A stretch of DNA of 14,507 bases. Source: an uncultured Bacilli bacterium (lineage in GTDB: Bacteria > Bacillota_I > Bacilli_A > RF39 > UBA660). Of this stretch, positions 6,434 to 12,941 are shown piece by piece. A program made the position numbers and the translations under genes. The stretch spans positions 1 through 14,507 of the forward strand of contig CANQMF010000023.1 of assembly GCA_947624915.1 (NCBI GenBank). Reading direction: 5' to 3'. Position 1 is the first letter of the stretch; the number at the start of each line of letters is the position of its first letter. The notes beneath the pieces are model-generated. The model was not told the DNA's origin. It did not search any database and saw only the letters and a list, made by a program, of their open reading frames with translations.

Positions 6434-7846
6434 ATGAATTTACCAGATTTGAAAGAAGCACGTAAAAGGACTAATAAGGACGTTGTTATTAAAACAAATG
6501 AATATATTGTTAAAGAAAATTTAAAAGAATTAGGCTTAGGAAAAAAGTATTATATAAAGACTTATGGCTGTCAAATGAACGTTCATGATTCCGAAAATAT
6601 TAAGGCCATCTTAGAAGATATGGCTTTTGAAGAAACAGATACATTTGAGGATGCTGATTTAATACTATTAAATACTTGTGCGGTTAGAGAGAATGCTCAT
6701 AATAAGGTTTTTGGTTTTTTAGGAAGAGTTAAACATCTAAAGGAGAGTAAACCCCATATTATAACTGGCATATGTGGTTGTATGGCTCAAGAAGAAAGTG
6801 TCGTTAAAGAAATAAAGGATAAATATAAATGGGTTGATATTGTCTTTGGTACGCATAATATTTATAATTTGCCTAATATTTTGTTTGATAGTATGACTCT
6901 TTTAGAACAAAAAATAGAAGTTTTTAGTATTGAAGGAAACGTCTTAGAAAATATTCCGGTTAAAAGAGATTCTAAGTATAAAGCTTGGGTTAATATTATG
7001 TATGGTTGCGACAAATTTTGTACTTACTGTATTGTTCCTTATACAAGAGGTAAGCAAAGAAGTAGGACACCAGATTATATTATTAATGAGGTCAAATCAT
7101 TAGTTAAAGATGGTTATAAGGAAGTTACCTTATTAGGACAAAATGTTAATGCTTATGGAAAAGATTTGGGTATAGATTATAGAATGGGAGATCTGCTACG
7201 AGATGTTGCTGCATCAGGTATTGAGCGCATCAGATTTCTAACTAGTCATCCTTGGGATTTTGATGATGACATGATTGAGGCTATTAGGGATTGTGATAAT
7301 ATTATGCCTTATATACATTTACCCTTACAAAGTGGTTCTGATAGAATATTAAAGTTAATGGGTCGAAGGTATACAAAGAGTAAATATTTAAACTTATATC
7401 ATAAGTTAAAAAAGATGATTCCTAATGTTGCAATAACAACGGATATTATAGTGGGATTTCCTAGTGAAACAGAGCAAGACTTTAATGATACTTTAGATGT
7501 AGTTAAAGAATGTCAGTATGATTCAGCTTTTACTTTCATTTTTTCACCACGCGATGGTACGCCGGCGGCTAAAATGGAAGATAATATTACTTTAGAGGAG
7601 AAAAATCAACGTTTGTATAAATTAAATGAACTAGTAAATGAATGTGCTAATGCTAATAATCAAAAATATTTAAATAAAAAAGTCAAAGTGTTAATTGAAG
7701 GTATTGGTGAAAAGGGTAATTTATTTGGTTATACTGATACTATGAAATTAGTTAATGTAGATGGTAGCAAGGATAATATTGGTAAGATAGTGGATGTTGA
7801 AATAACAGACATTAAAACATGGAGCCTAGATGGAAGGATTATTTAA
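6434..7846 (+). CDS. miaB: tRNA-2-methylthio-N6-isopentenyladenosine methylthiotransferase MiaB
   Basis: The 470-aa product is a radical-SAM methylthiotransferase with three domains. The UPF0004 domain has Cys46 (YGCQMN), Cys82 (NTCAVRENA) and Cys116 (CGCMAQ) as ligands of the auxiliary 4Fe-4S cluster. The radical-SAM core has Cys192, Cys196 and Cys199 in YGCDKFCTYCIVPYTRG. A C-terminal TRAM domain (about 410-470) binds RNA. The YIHLPLQSGSD segment is typical of MiaB. It converts i6A37 to ms2i6A37 in tRNAs that read UNN codons. The ATG at 6434 has a weak GGAAGTGG site (6422-6429). An in-frame GTG at 6404 lacks any upstream site and was rejected. No promoter is obvious after the SASP hairpin, so expression may depend on read-through or on a weak site at 6387-6420. 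Confidence 0.96.
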   Translation: MNLPDLKEARKRTNKDVVIKTNEYIVKENLKELGLGKKYYIKTYGCQMNVHDSENIKAILEDMAFEETDTFEDADLILLNTCAVRENAHNKVFGFLGRVKHLKESKPHIITGICGCMAQEESVVKEIKDKYKWVDIVFGTHNIYNLPNILFDSMTLLEQKIEVFSIEGNVLENIPVKRDSKYKAWVNIMYGCDKFCTYCIVPYTRGKQRSRTPDYIINEVKSLVKDGYKEVTLLGQNVNAYGKDLGIDYRMGDLLRDVAASGIERIRFLTSHPWDFDDDMIEAIRDCDNIMPYIHLPLQSGSDRILKLMGRRYTKSKYLNLYHKLKKMIPNVAITTDIIVGFPSETEQDFNDTLDVVKECQYDSAFTFIFSPRDGTPAAKMEDNITLEEKNQRLYKLNELVNECANANNQKYLNKKVKVLIEGIGEKGNLFGYTDTMKLVNVDGSKDNIGKIVDVEITDIKTWSLDGRII

Positions 7847-7849
7847 TAG

Positions 7850-7878
7850 TTGACAAACTAAGCGATTTATAATAATCT
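7850..7878 (+). promoter_or_regulatory. Promoter of the ABC-F leader
   Basis: A perfect TTGACA (7850-7855) begins three nt after the miaB stop codon. TAATCT at 7873-7878 lies at 17-nt spacing; a perfect TATAAT at 7868-7873 is only 12 nt away, so the exact -10 is uncertain. Transcription would start near 7885, at the Shine-Dalgarno of the leader ORF. Confidence 0.55.
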
Positions 7879-7899
7879 TATGTATGGAGAGTGATATTA

Positions 7900-7962
7900 A
7901 TGCAAAATTATGTTGGTAAAAAGATCATGTATGTATTTAATATCACACCTACATCTTATTAA
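7900..7962 (+). CDS. Regulatory leader peptide (uORF) of the ABC-F gene
   Basis: A 20-codon ORF starts at ATG 7900 behind a good GGAGAGTG ribosome binding site (7886-7893) and ends with TAA at 7960-7962. It begins MQNYVGKK and ends NITPTSY. Its last codons (7944-7956) form strand 1 of the attenuator, so a translating ribosome would control RNA folding. This arrangement is known for antibiotic-induced ABC-F genes of Firmicutes. The peptide itself probably has no other function. The call depends on context and the ribosome binding site, as the ORF is short. Confidence 0.7.
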   Translation: MQNYVGKKIMYVFNITPTSY

Positions 7963-8047
7963 AAAAGATAGATGCAGGTGTGAGTTTTCGTCGTGCCTGC
8001 ATCTGTATATTGTGTAAACTATACGGGTGTTTCTGTATAGTTTTTTT
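7944..8047 (+). promoter_or_regulatory. Ribosome-mediated transcription attenuator of the ABC-F gene
   Basis: Strand 1 (7944-7956, inside the uORF) pairs with strand 2 (7970-7982) with one mismatch in 13. Strand 2 instead pairs perfectly with strand 3 (7970-7978 with 7996-8004), extended inward by G-U pairs. Strand 3 (7999-8009) can also pair over 11 contiguous positions, three of them G-U, with strand 4 (8020-8030), which removes the 5' arm of the terminator at 8016-8047. Inferred logic: a ribosome reaching the uORF stop covers strand 1, so 2:3 forms, the terminator forms and the gene is off. A ribosome stalled early leaves 1:2 free to form, 3:4 antiterminates and the gene is on. Confidence 0.7.
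8016..8047 (+). terminator. Intrinsic terminator in the ABC-F leader
   Basis: AAACTATAC (8016-8024) and GTATAGTTT (8035-8043) form a perfect 9-bp stem with a 10-nt loop; seven T residues run from 8041 to 8047. It lies 17 nt before the ABC-F start codon, so it can only be a regulated (attenuator) terminator for that gene. Confidence 0.8.
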
Positions 8048-8063
8048 GATAGGATGTGATTAT

Positions 8064-9668
8064 ATGATAGATATAAATTTAAATAGAGTTAGAAAGTCTT
8101 TTGGCTTTGATTTGATATTAGATAATATCAATTTAACAATAAATAAGGGTGAGAAAGTAGCTTTAATTGGAGCTAATGGATCTGGAAAAAGTACGCTTTT
8201 AAAAATTATAGCAGGCATAGAAAATGTAGATAGTGGGGATGTAGCTGTTAGAAAATATGCTAGTGTTGGATATTTAGGTCAGATACCTATTGATAGTGGG
8301 GGAACAGTTGAAGAATACATTTATGATTCCTTTAGAGAATTAATGTCCTTAAAAGACAAACTTACTACTTTAGAAAATAATTTAAGTAGTGATATGAGTG
8401 TTATAGTAAGATATACTAAACTGCAAGAAAAGTTTGCCAAAATGGGTGGTTACGAATTAGAAACTAAGGTCAGTAAAGTTTTAGTGCCATTTAATATAAC
8501 AACCGAAATGTTAAAAAGGCCTTTTAATACTTTATCTGGTGGTGAAAAGACTATTTGTTCACTAATTAAATTACTTTTAGTAGAACCTGATATTTTACTT
8601 TTGGATGAGCCTACTAATCATTTAGATATTAAAAGAGTAGAGTGGTTAGAAAAGTATTTATATGGTTATAAAGGAAGTGTTATAATTGTATCTCATGATC
8701 GTTATTTTTTAGATAAAATTACTAATAAAACAATTTTGCTTACTAAAAGAGGTGTTGAAGTATATTTTGGTAATTATTCTTATTTTATAAAAGAAAATGA
8801 AAATAGAGTTTTGTTGGAGTTTAAGAATTACAAAGATCAGCAAAAGATTATTAACGCCATGAATAAAGCGATAAAAAGATTACAAGAATATGGACGACTT
8901 TGTGGTGATAGTGGCGGTGAAATATTTTTTAGACGAGCTAATAGCATAAAAAAAAGATTAGAAAGAATGGAAAAAACTGATAAGCCCCAAGTAAAGCGAA
9001 AAATCAACATTAATTTTAATAGCAAGTTAAAAAGTGGAAAACAAGTTCTAATCATTAAAGATTATTGTTTAAATTTTAAAGATAAAGTACTATTAGATCA
9101 TGCTGATATAGAAATATTTGCTCATGATAAAGTGTGTCTTATTGGTAATAATGGAAGTGGCAAATCTACTTTAATTAAACAAATTATTAAACAAGATGCA
9201 CAATTTAAAATAGGAGAGGGCATTGTCATTGGTTATATACCTCAAGAAGTAACTTTTGATAATGTTAATTATAGTATTATTGATGAAGCTAGAAGATTTT
9301 TTATTGGTACAGATGAACAACTTAGATCGGCTTTATATAAATTCTTATTTGTAGGAGAAAATGTTTATAAAAAGTTGAAATATTTATCTGGTGGTGAAAA
9401 AATTCGTTTAAAATTGTTTTGTTTAGTTCAGAAAAAATATAATTTTTTGATATTAGATGAACCAACTAATCATATTGATATTGATACGCGTGAGATTTTA
9501 GAAAATGCTTTGATTGAATTTAGTGGAACCATTTTGTTTGTATCACACGATCGTTACTTCATTAATAAAGTCGCTAACATTATTGTTGAGTTAAAAGAAC
9601 AGAAAATGCAACGTTATATTGGTAATTATGATGATTATAAAAGATATATCAATCAAATTACTAAGTAG
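8064..9668 (+). CDS. ABC-F ATPase, likely antibiotic-resistance ribosome protection protein
   Basis: The 534-aa product has two ABC domains in tandem and no membrane segments. NBD1 has Walker A GANGSGKST (36-44), signature LSGGEK (157-162) and Walker B LLLDEP (178-183). NBD2 has GNNGSGKST (361-369), LSGGEK (441-446) and DEPTNHIDI (from 465). Both have SHDRYF H-loops. A charged helical linker (about 245-315) joins them, with GRLCGDSGGEIFFRR at its tip; in ABC-F proteins this reaches the ribosomal P-site/peptidyl-transferase region. Members displace antibiotics such as lincosamides, pleuromutilins or streptogramins, or act as translation factors. The attenuator upstream argues for the resistance type; the linker tip recalls clostridial CplR-like proteins, but I cannot place the subfamily. 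The ATG at 8064 follows AGGATG; an in-frame GTG at 7980 would lie inside the attenuator and is rejected. Confidence 0.9.
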   Translation: MIDINLNRVRKSFGFDLILDNINLTINKGEKVALIGANGSGKSTLLKIIAGIENVDSGDVAVRKYASVGYLGQIPIDSGGTVEEYIYDSFRELMSLKDKLTTLENNLSSDMSVIVRYTKLQEKFAKMGGYELETKVSKVLVPFNITTEMLKRPFNTLSGGEKTICSLIKLLLVEPDILLLDEPTNHLDIKRVEWLEKYLYGYKGSVIIVSHDRYFLDKITNKTILLTKRGVEVYFGNYSYFIKENENRVLLEFKNYKDQQKIINAMNKAIKRLQEYGRLCGDSGGEIFFRRANSIKKRLERMEKTDKPQVKRKININFNSKLKSGKQVLIIKDYCLNFKDKVLLDHADIEIFAHDKVCLIGNNGSGKSTLIKQIIKQDAQFKIGEGIVIGYIPQEVTFDNVNYSIIDEARRFFIGTDEQLRSALYKFLFVGENVYKKLKYLSGGEKIRLKLFCLVQKKYNFLILDEPTNHIDIDTREILENALIEFSGTILFVSHDRYFINKVANIIVELKEQKMQRYIGNYDDYKRYINQITK

Positions 9669-9694
9669 TAAGATCTAAGAGTATAAAGTTAATT

Positions 9695-9722
9695 TTGTAT
9701 ATGTATCAATTTATGATATAAT
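9695..9722 (+). promoter_or_regulatory. Extended -10 promoter of the small lipoprotein gene
   Basis: TATAAT (9717-9722) is preceded by TGA, giving TGnTATAAT. TTGTAT (9695-9700) lies 16 nt upstream. The -10 ends only 7 nt before the GAGGG site (9730-9734), so the transcript leader is almost nil. The 13-nt string TTTATGATATAAT is shared with the cdsA promoter. Confidence 0.6.
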
Positions 9723-9740
9723 TATCTGCGAGGGATGATA

Positions 9741-10004
9741 ATGAAAAGTTTAAAATACTTGATTATGGTAATGACAATGTTATTAGCTATGACTGGTTGC
9801 CAACTAAAAAAGGTAAGTGCTGAAAAGAAATTGAAAGATAATTTAAAACAAACACAAGATTCACCTTCTTTTTCTATTCAAGTTAATGATAATTTTAAAA
9901 TAGGTGAGATGACTTTTAATGCTGCTGTAAATGAAAATCATAATATTTTGAATGATAGTAATTATAAGGCATATACAAATACTAATGCTTTAGTTAAAAA
10001 GTAA
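9741..10004 (+). CDS. Small putative lipoprotein, unknown function
   Basis: The 87-aa product begins with a lipoprotein-type signal peptide ending in LLAMTGC, placing the lipidated Cys at residue 20. Met at the -3 position is less common than Leu, but Gly and Cys fit the lipobox. The remaining 67 residues are polar, Lys/Asn-rich, have no further hydrophobic segment, and match nothing I know. The ATG at 9741 has GAGGG six nt upstream; the ATG at 9735 would abut the site. It has its own promoter and a bidirectional terminator about 65 nt downstream. The short mature part may mean a truncated larger lipoprotein, but there is no sign of a disrupted frame after the stop; 10005-10069 is non-coding and AT-rich. 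Confidence 0.65.
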   Translation: MKSLKYLIMVMTMLLAMTGCQLKKVSAEKKLKDNLKQTQDSPSFSIQVNDNFKIGEMTFNAAVNENHNILNDSNYKAYTNTNALVKK

Positions 10005-10069
10005 ATATTTATTCTTAATAAATTGTTAAAGATTAAGAAAATAAATTTCAAGTATAGTAAGCATTACAT

Positions 10070-10105
10070 AAAAAACTCGAATTATTTAAATAGTTCGAGT
10101 TTTTT
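10070..10105. terminator. Bidirectional terminator between convergent genes
   Basis: AAAAAACTCGAA (10070-10081) pairs with TTCGAGTTTTTT (10094-10105), and four more pairs (one G-U) extend the stem inward to a TTAA loop. The A-run and T-run on opposite sides allow termination both of the lipoprotein gene (plus) and of the rpsP-khpA operon (minus). Confidence 0.9.
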
Positions 10106-10108
10106 ATT

Positions 10109-10129
10109 AAAAAGAATCATCACGATTCT
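10109..10129 (-). terminator. Short first terminator of the rpsP-khpA operon
   Basis: On the minus strand AGAATC (10129-10124), a 5-nt loop and GATTCT (10118-10113) are followed by four more T residues. The stem overlaps the khpA stop codon. It is weak (6 bp) and is backed up by the stronger hairpin just beyond it. Confidence 0.45.
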
Positions 10130-10370
10130 ATTTAGCATCAATATTTACCCTTACACGTCCTAATTTATTGGTATAAGCTGCTGCTTGTACAATATTACGT
10201 ATTGAGTTAGCAACTTTTCCTCCTTTACCAATAACAGAGCCCATGTCTTCTTCGTCAACAACCACTGTAATAACTTTTTCTGATTCATTTTCTGTTAAAG
10301 TTATTTGAACTTTGTCTGGATTCTTAACAAGATTTTCTACTAAATATTTGGTTAATTCTACTAAATCCAT
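10128..10370 (-). CDS. khpA: KH-domain RNA-binding protein KhpA
   Basis: The 80-aa product is a single KH domain with the RNA-binding GxxG loop GKGG at 48-51, within EEDMGSVIGKGGKVANSIR. KhpA (formerly YlqC) binds RNA, usually together with KhpB (Jag/EloR), and affects cell elongation and division in streptococci and related bacteria. The length is typical. Its start lies one nucleotide after the rpsP stop codon, so the two genes are surely co-transcribed and probably translationally coupled. rpsP-khpA is a conserved Firmicute pair, often followed by rimM-trmD-rplS; here the operon ends at khpA. Confidence 0.95.
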   Translation of the reverse strand: MDLVELTKYLVENLVKNPDKVQITLTENESEKVITVVVDEEDMGSVIGKGGKVANSIRNIVQAAAYTNKLGRVRVNIDAK

Positions 10371-10371
10371 A

Positions 10372-10656
10372 TTACTTATCTTCTTTCTTTGTCATTTTTG
10401 ACTCATGAAATTTCTTCATAATACCTTCGCGACTTAATAAATCCCTAACTGTATCAGTTGGAATGGCTCCATTATTTAACCAATTAAGAGCTTTATCTTC
10501 GTCAATCTTTACTACAGCTGGTGTTTCAAGTGGATTATAATAACCAATCTCTTCAATAAATCTTCCATCTCTTGGTGATCTTGAATCAGCTGCAACTACA
10601 CGGTAGAATGGTCTTTTTTTAGCACCCATTCGTCTTAGTCTTAATTTAACTGCCAT
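10372..10656 (-). CDS. rpsP: Small ribosomal subunit protein bS16
   Basis: The 94-aa product has the S16 hallmarks: the N terminus [19 protein letters not shown], then [22 protein letters not shown] (21-42), and the [16 protein letters not shown] region. S16 is a primary binder of 16S rRNA and helps assemble the 30S body. The start is set at 10656, where GGGAGGG precedes the ATG and the conserved N terminus begins. The frame extends 19 codons further upstream, but that part lies over the promoter and T-tract and is not coding. A strong promoter lies immediately upstream. Confidence 0.97.
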   Translation of the reverse strand: MAVKLRLRRMGAKKRPFYRVVAADSRSPRDGRFIEEIGYYNPLETPAVVKIDEDKALNWLNNGAIPTDTVRDLLSREGIMKKFHESKMTKKEDK

Positions 10657-10684
10657 AATATCCCTCCCATCAATTAACAGTACA

Positions 10685-10713
10685 ATCATAGCATAAAAAA
10701 AAAGATGTGTCAA
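10685..10713 (-). promoter_or_regulatory. Strong sigma-A promoter of rpsP-khpA
   Basis: On the minus strand a perfect TTGACA (10713-10708), a 17-nt spacer and TATGAT (10690-10685) form the best promoter of the window, as suits a ribosomal gene. The -35 is in the 3' arm of the cotE terminator and the terminator's T-tract (10703-10695) is the spacer. Confidence 0.85.
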
Positions 10714-10732
10714 CTATTTTAGGTTAACACAT
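10695..10732 (-). terminator. Terminator of cotE, overlapping the rpsP promoter
   Basis: On the minus strand ATGTGTTAAC (10732-10723) pairs with GTTGACACAT (10714-10705) over 10 bp with one U-G pair, followed by C and nine T residues. The stem begins at the last base of the cotE stop codon. Confidence 0.85.
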
Positions 10733-11262
10733 TATAAATATTCTTCGTTTACTTCATTGTCAATTTCTTTGGCTTCTTGTTCAGTAAAATCATCATCGAT
10801 GATATCCCATGGATCTTCATCTTCTTCGATAGCTATTTTTACTTTTGTTTCGCCAACTACTTCTATGCCTAATTCTTTATCTATTTCAAATTCAATCGTG
10901 TTATCATGAATATCAACGTTAGAACAGTTTGGCTGATATAGGCTTCTAACAATTATATCTGTATTGCCTTCAATTTCAGCATCAGGTCTAAGTTTAATAT
11001 TGAAAGTATCATTATATTCAATATTTTTAGTTGCTACTGTAGTCTTTTGATTATTATCATATGAGTACCATATGTTTATGTCAAAATTTCCCTTAACACC
11101 GATTTTATCACCGGCTTTATATCCATTAAATTGATGGTTTATCACCCAGCATCCCAATATGGTATCTGGTTTTTGTTCAACATCAAGTGTATACATATTT
11201 TTAAAAGATTTTTTCCCTTTACCAATGATAGCCTTTGTTACAATTTCCTTATATAGCGCCAT
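10732..11262 (-). CDS. cotE: Outer spore coat morphogenetic protein CotE
   Basis: The 176-aa product matches CotE across its length (B. subtilis CotE is about 181 aa). Recognisable segments are the N terminus (LYKEIVTKAIIGKGKKSFK, 3-21), ILGCWVINHQF (35-45), the DINIWYSYDN stretch (61-70) and a very acidic C-terminal tail (145-176). CotE is made in the mother cell, localises around the forespore and recruits the outer coat proteins. The ATG at 11262 follows a GAGGAG site. A sigma-E-like promoter lies upstream and a terminator begins at the stop codon, so it is monocistronic. Together with the SASP gene it indicates a Bacillus-type endospore with an assembled coat. Confidence 0.93.
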   Translation of the reverse strand: MALYKEIVTKAIIGKGKKSFKNMYTLDVEQKPDTILGCWVINHQFNGYKAGDKIGVKGNFDINIWYSYDNNQKTTVATKNIEYNDTFNIKLRPDAEIEGNTDIIVRSLYQPNCSNVDIHDNTIEFEIDKELGIEVVGETKVKIAIEEDEDPWDIIDDDFTEQEAKEIDNEVNEEYL

Positions 11263-11280
11263 ATTATCACTCCTCAGTTT

Positions 11281-11310
11281 AATATATGCATTTAAGAGGA
11301 AAAAGTACTA
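11281..11310 (-). promoter_or_regulatory. Candidate sigma-E (mother-cell) promoter of cotE
   Basis: On the minus strand CATATATT (11288-11281) matches seven of eight positions of the sigma-E -10 consensus CATACAnT. TAGTACT (11310-11304), 15 nt upstream, matches five of seven of the -35. Mother-cell transcription is established for cotE in B. subtilis. Confidence 0.4.
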
Positions 11311-11329
11311 AAAAGTGTTTGTAATTTAT

Positions 11330-11962
11330 TTAATCTGTTATTTTAGGCATAGGACTATCAAAAGTAACATTGTTGTAGTGTTGTATGTTTTGTTCTTTAC
11401 ATAATTGTGTATATTTATCATCCCACGATAAACGATAAGTCTTTTTGATATCTAAATTTAGTTTCTTAGTCCATTGCAAAATCACTTGTTCTGGATCTTT
11501 ATTATCACTTTTATTTTCAATTTCTAGAGCAATTCCAAATGGATATTCATCAATAGCTATTTCAATATCTTGGTTAGTAAATATAGTGCGATAACGTTCG
11601 TAACTTTCAACCATTTTCATTTTCAAAACGTTGGTTATAATGAACATTAAATTATCGTATTCTTCGTATTTAATATTTAATCCCACTTCTTCTTCCTGAT
11701 TTACTTGGGATTTGGTTGTTACTGGTAATCTACGTTTCCAGCTTATTTTACAGGCTTCATAAGAGTCACTGTGGGAAACTCTTATACGAAATCGACCATC
11801 AACTTCTTTTGTATAAAAACTATAATTTTGGTTTGGATGATCAAATTGCATTGTTTTTTCATAACATCTTTCTTTTTTGGTAATGTTCTTAAAAGTTTCT
11901 AATTTTGATATTATTTTATTTAACTGATTATAACTAAAATAGTATCTTACTTCATACTCCAT
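11330..11962 (-). CDS. CYTH-domain protein (triphosphate tunnel family)
   Basis: The 210-aa product has the charged strands that line the tunnel of CYTH proteins: N-terminal EYEVR (2-6), GRFRIRV (56-62), KISWKRR (72-78), QEEEV (89-93), YERYR (121-125) and the hallmark IDEYPFGIALEIE (137-149). The family includes thiamine and inorganic triphosphatases, class IV adenylate cyclases and RNA triphosphatases; they use metal ions held by the acidic residues to act on triphosphates. Which activity applies cannot be read here. The usual ExExK motif is ExExR (Arg6). The ATG at 11962 has AGGAGG seven nt upstream; a longer frame to 12001 lacks such a site. A TATAAT lies at 11992-11987 on this strand, without a clear -35. 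It is divergent from cdsA. Confidence 0.8.
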   Translation of the reverse strand: MEYEVRYYFSYNQLNKIISKLETFKNITKKERCYEKTMQFDHPNQNYSFYTKEVDGRFRIRVSHSDSYEACKISWKRRLPVTTKSQVNQEEEVGLNIKYEEYDNLMFIITNVLKMKMVESYERYRTIFTNQDIEIAIDEYPFGIALEIENKSDNKDPEQVILQWTKKLNLDIKKTYRLSWDDKYTQLCKEQNIQHYNNVTFDSPMPKITD

Positions 11963-12039
11963 TTTATGCCTCCTATAAATAAATTTATTATAGTATAACA
12001 CGTAAATGTTAAAGATAAAATATGATCATTTTATTTTTG

Positions 12040-12068
12040 TTTCAATTGTATATTTTTTATGATATAAT
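12040..12068 (+). promoter_or_regulatory. Extended -10 promoter of cdsA-rseP
   Basis: TATAAT (12063-12068) is preceded by TGA, giving a perfect extended -10. The -35 position at 17-nt spacing is TTTCAA (12040-12045), a poor match that an extended -10 can offset. The leader would be about 50 nt. Confidence 0.55.
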
Positions 12069-12124
12069 ATACTGTGTAAGATTGAGTAAATATTATTTAT
12101 TAGGTAAATTGGGAGGTATAAATT

Positions 12125-12931
12125 ATGAAGCAAAGGGTTATCAGTGCTATTGTTATGCTGATGCTTGTTATTCCCATTTTTGTTATTGGCGGAAGCCTTT
12201 TTAAGTGGGCTGTTTTTATCGTTGTACTTGCAGGATTGAAAGAGTACTTAGATATTAAAGAAACGAAAAAAGAATTACCCATTTTAGTAAAATTGGTTGC
12301 TTATTTATATTTGTTTGTTTATTTTGTGTTATTTATGGTAAATACTGGCAGCAGTTTAGATCTGATTATTGATTTTAGAATGGTATCAGCATTACTTTTA
12401 ATATTATTATCACTCATTGTTTTATACCATAAACGAGAAACATATAGTATTAATGATGCTAATTATGTTTTTATGGGTGTAATGCTTCTTTGCATTATTA
12501 TGACTTTATTTAACAATTACTATAGTGTTAATAAATATTTACTTGTTTATTTATTATGCATTACTATTATGACGGACACGTTTGCTTTATTTACTGGTAT
12601 GTTAATAGGTAGACATAAACTGTTGGAAGTTGTATCACCAAAAAAAACATGGGAGGGCTTTTTTGGTGGATGCTTTTTTGGAACGTTTATTCCAACTTGT
12701 TTGTACGTAACAATTATTAATTCTAATGTTAATTTACCATTAATTATTTTAGTCACTTTGTCTTTATCTATTGTTGGACAAATTGGGGATCTGTTCTTTT
12801 CATCTGTTAAAAGATATTTTGGAAAAAAGGACTTTTCTAATTTAATACCAGAACATGGTGGAGTATTGGATCGTTTGGATAGTATCATTTTTGTTCTTCT
12901 AGCTTTTAGCTTTTTTGTAACTGTTTTATAG
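12125..12931 (+). CDS. cdsA: Phosphatidate cytidylyltransferase CdsA
   Basis: The 268-aa product is a multi-pass membrane protein (about seven or eight helices) ending with the full CdsA signature: SVKRYFGKKDFSNLIPEHGG (227-246), followed by VLDRLD (247-252), with the conserved Lys-Asp, His-Gly-Gly and Asp-Arg-x-Asp residues. SPKKTWEGFFGG upstream is also typical. It makes CDP-diacylglycerol from CTP and phosphatidic acid, the precursor of phosphatidylglycerol and cardiolipin. The ATG has GGGAGGT upstream at good spacing. rseP starts 10 nt after its stop, so the two form an operon. In B. subtilis the order is uppS-cdsA-dxr-rasP; uppS and dxr are missing from this locus. Confidence 0.96.
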   Translation: MKQRVISAIVMLMLVIPIFVIGGSLFKWAVFIVVLAGLKEYLDIKETKKELPILVKLVAYLYLFVYFVLFMVNTGSSLDLIIDFRMVSALLLILLSLIVLYHKRETYSINDANYVFMGVMLLCIIMTLFNNYYSVNKYLLVYLLCITIMTDTFALFTGMLIGRHKLLEVVSPKKTWEGFFGGCFFGTFIPTCLYVTIINSNVNLPLIILVTLSLSIVGQIGDLFFSSVKRYFGKKDFSNLIPEHGGVLDRLDSIIFVLLAFSFFVTVL

Positions 12932-12941
12932 GAGGTTATGT

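Noticed and set aside
7980..8063. N-terminal extension of the ABC-F protein from an in-frame GTG
   Set aside because: It would run through the attenuator terminator and has no ribosome binding site; the ABC domain begins right after the ATG at 8064, which has one.
8837..9055. Open frame on the minus strand inside the ABC-F gene
   Set aside because: It is the antisense of the conserved linker and has no ribosome binding site.
10657..10713. Longer N terminus of bS16
   Set aside because: Overlaps the -10, T-tract and -35 of its own promoter; the conserved S16 N terminus starts at 10656.
12022..12282. Two short overlapping frames around the cdsA promoter and start
   Set aside because: They overlap the promoter and the clear cdsA start in other frames and lack initiation signals.
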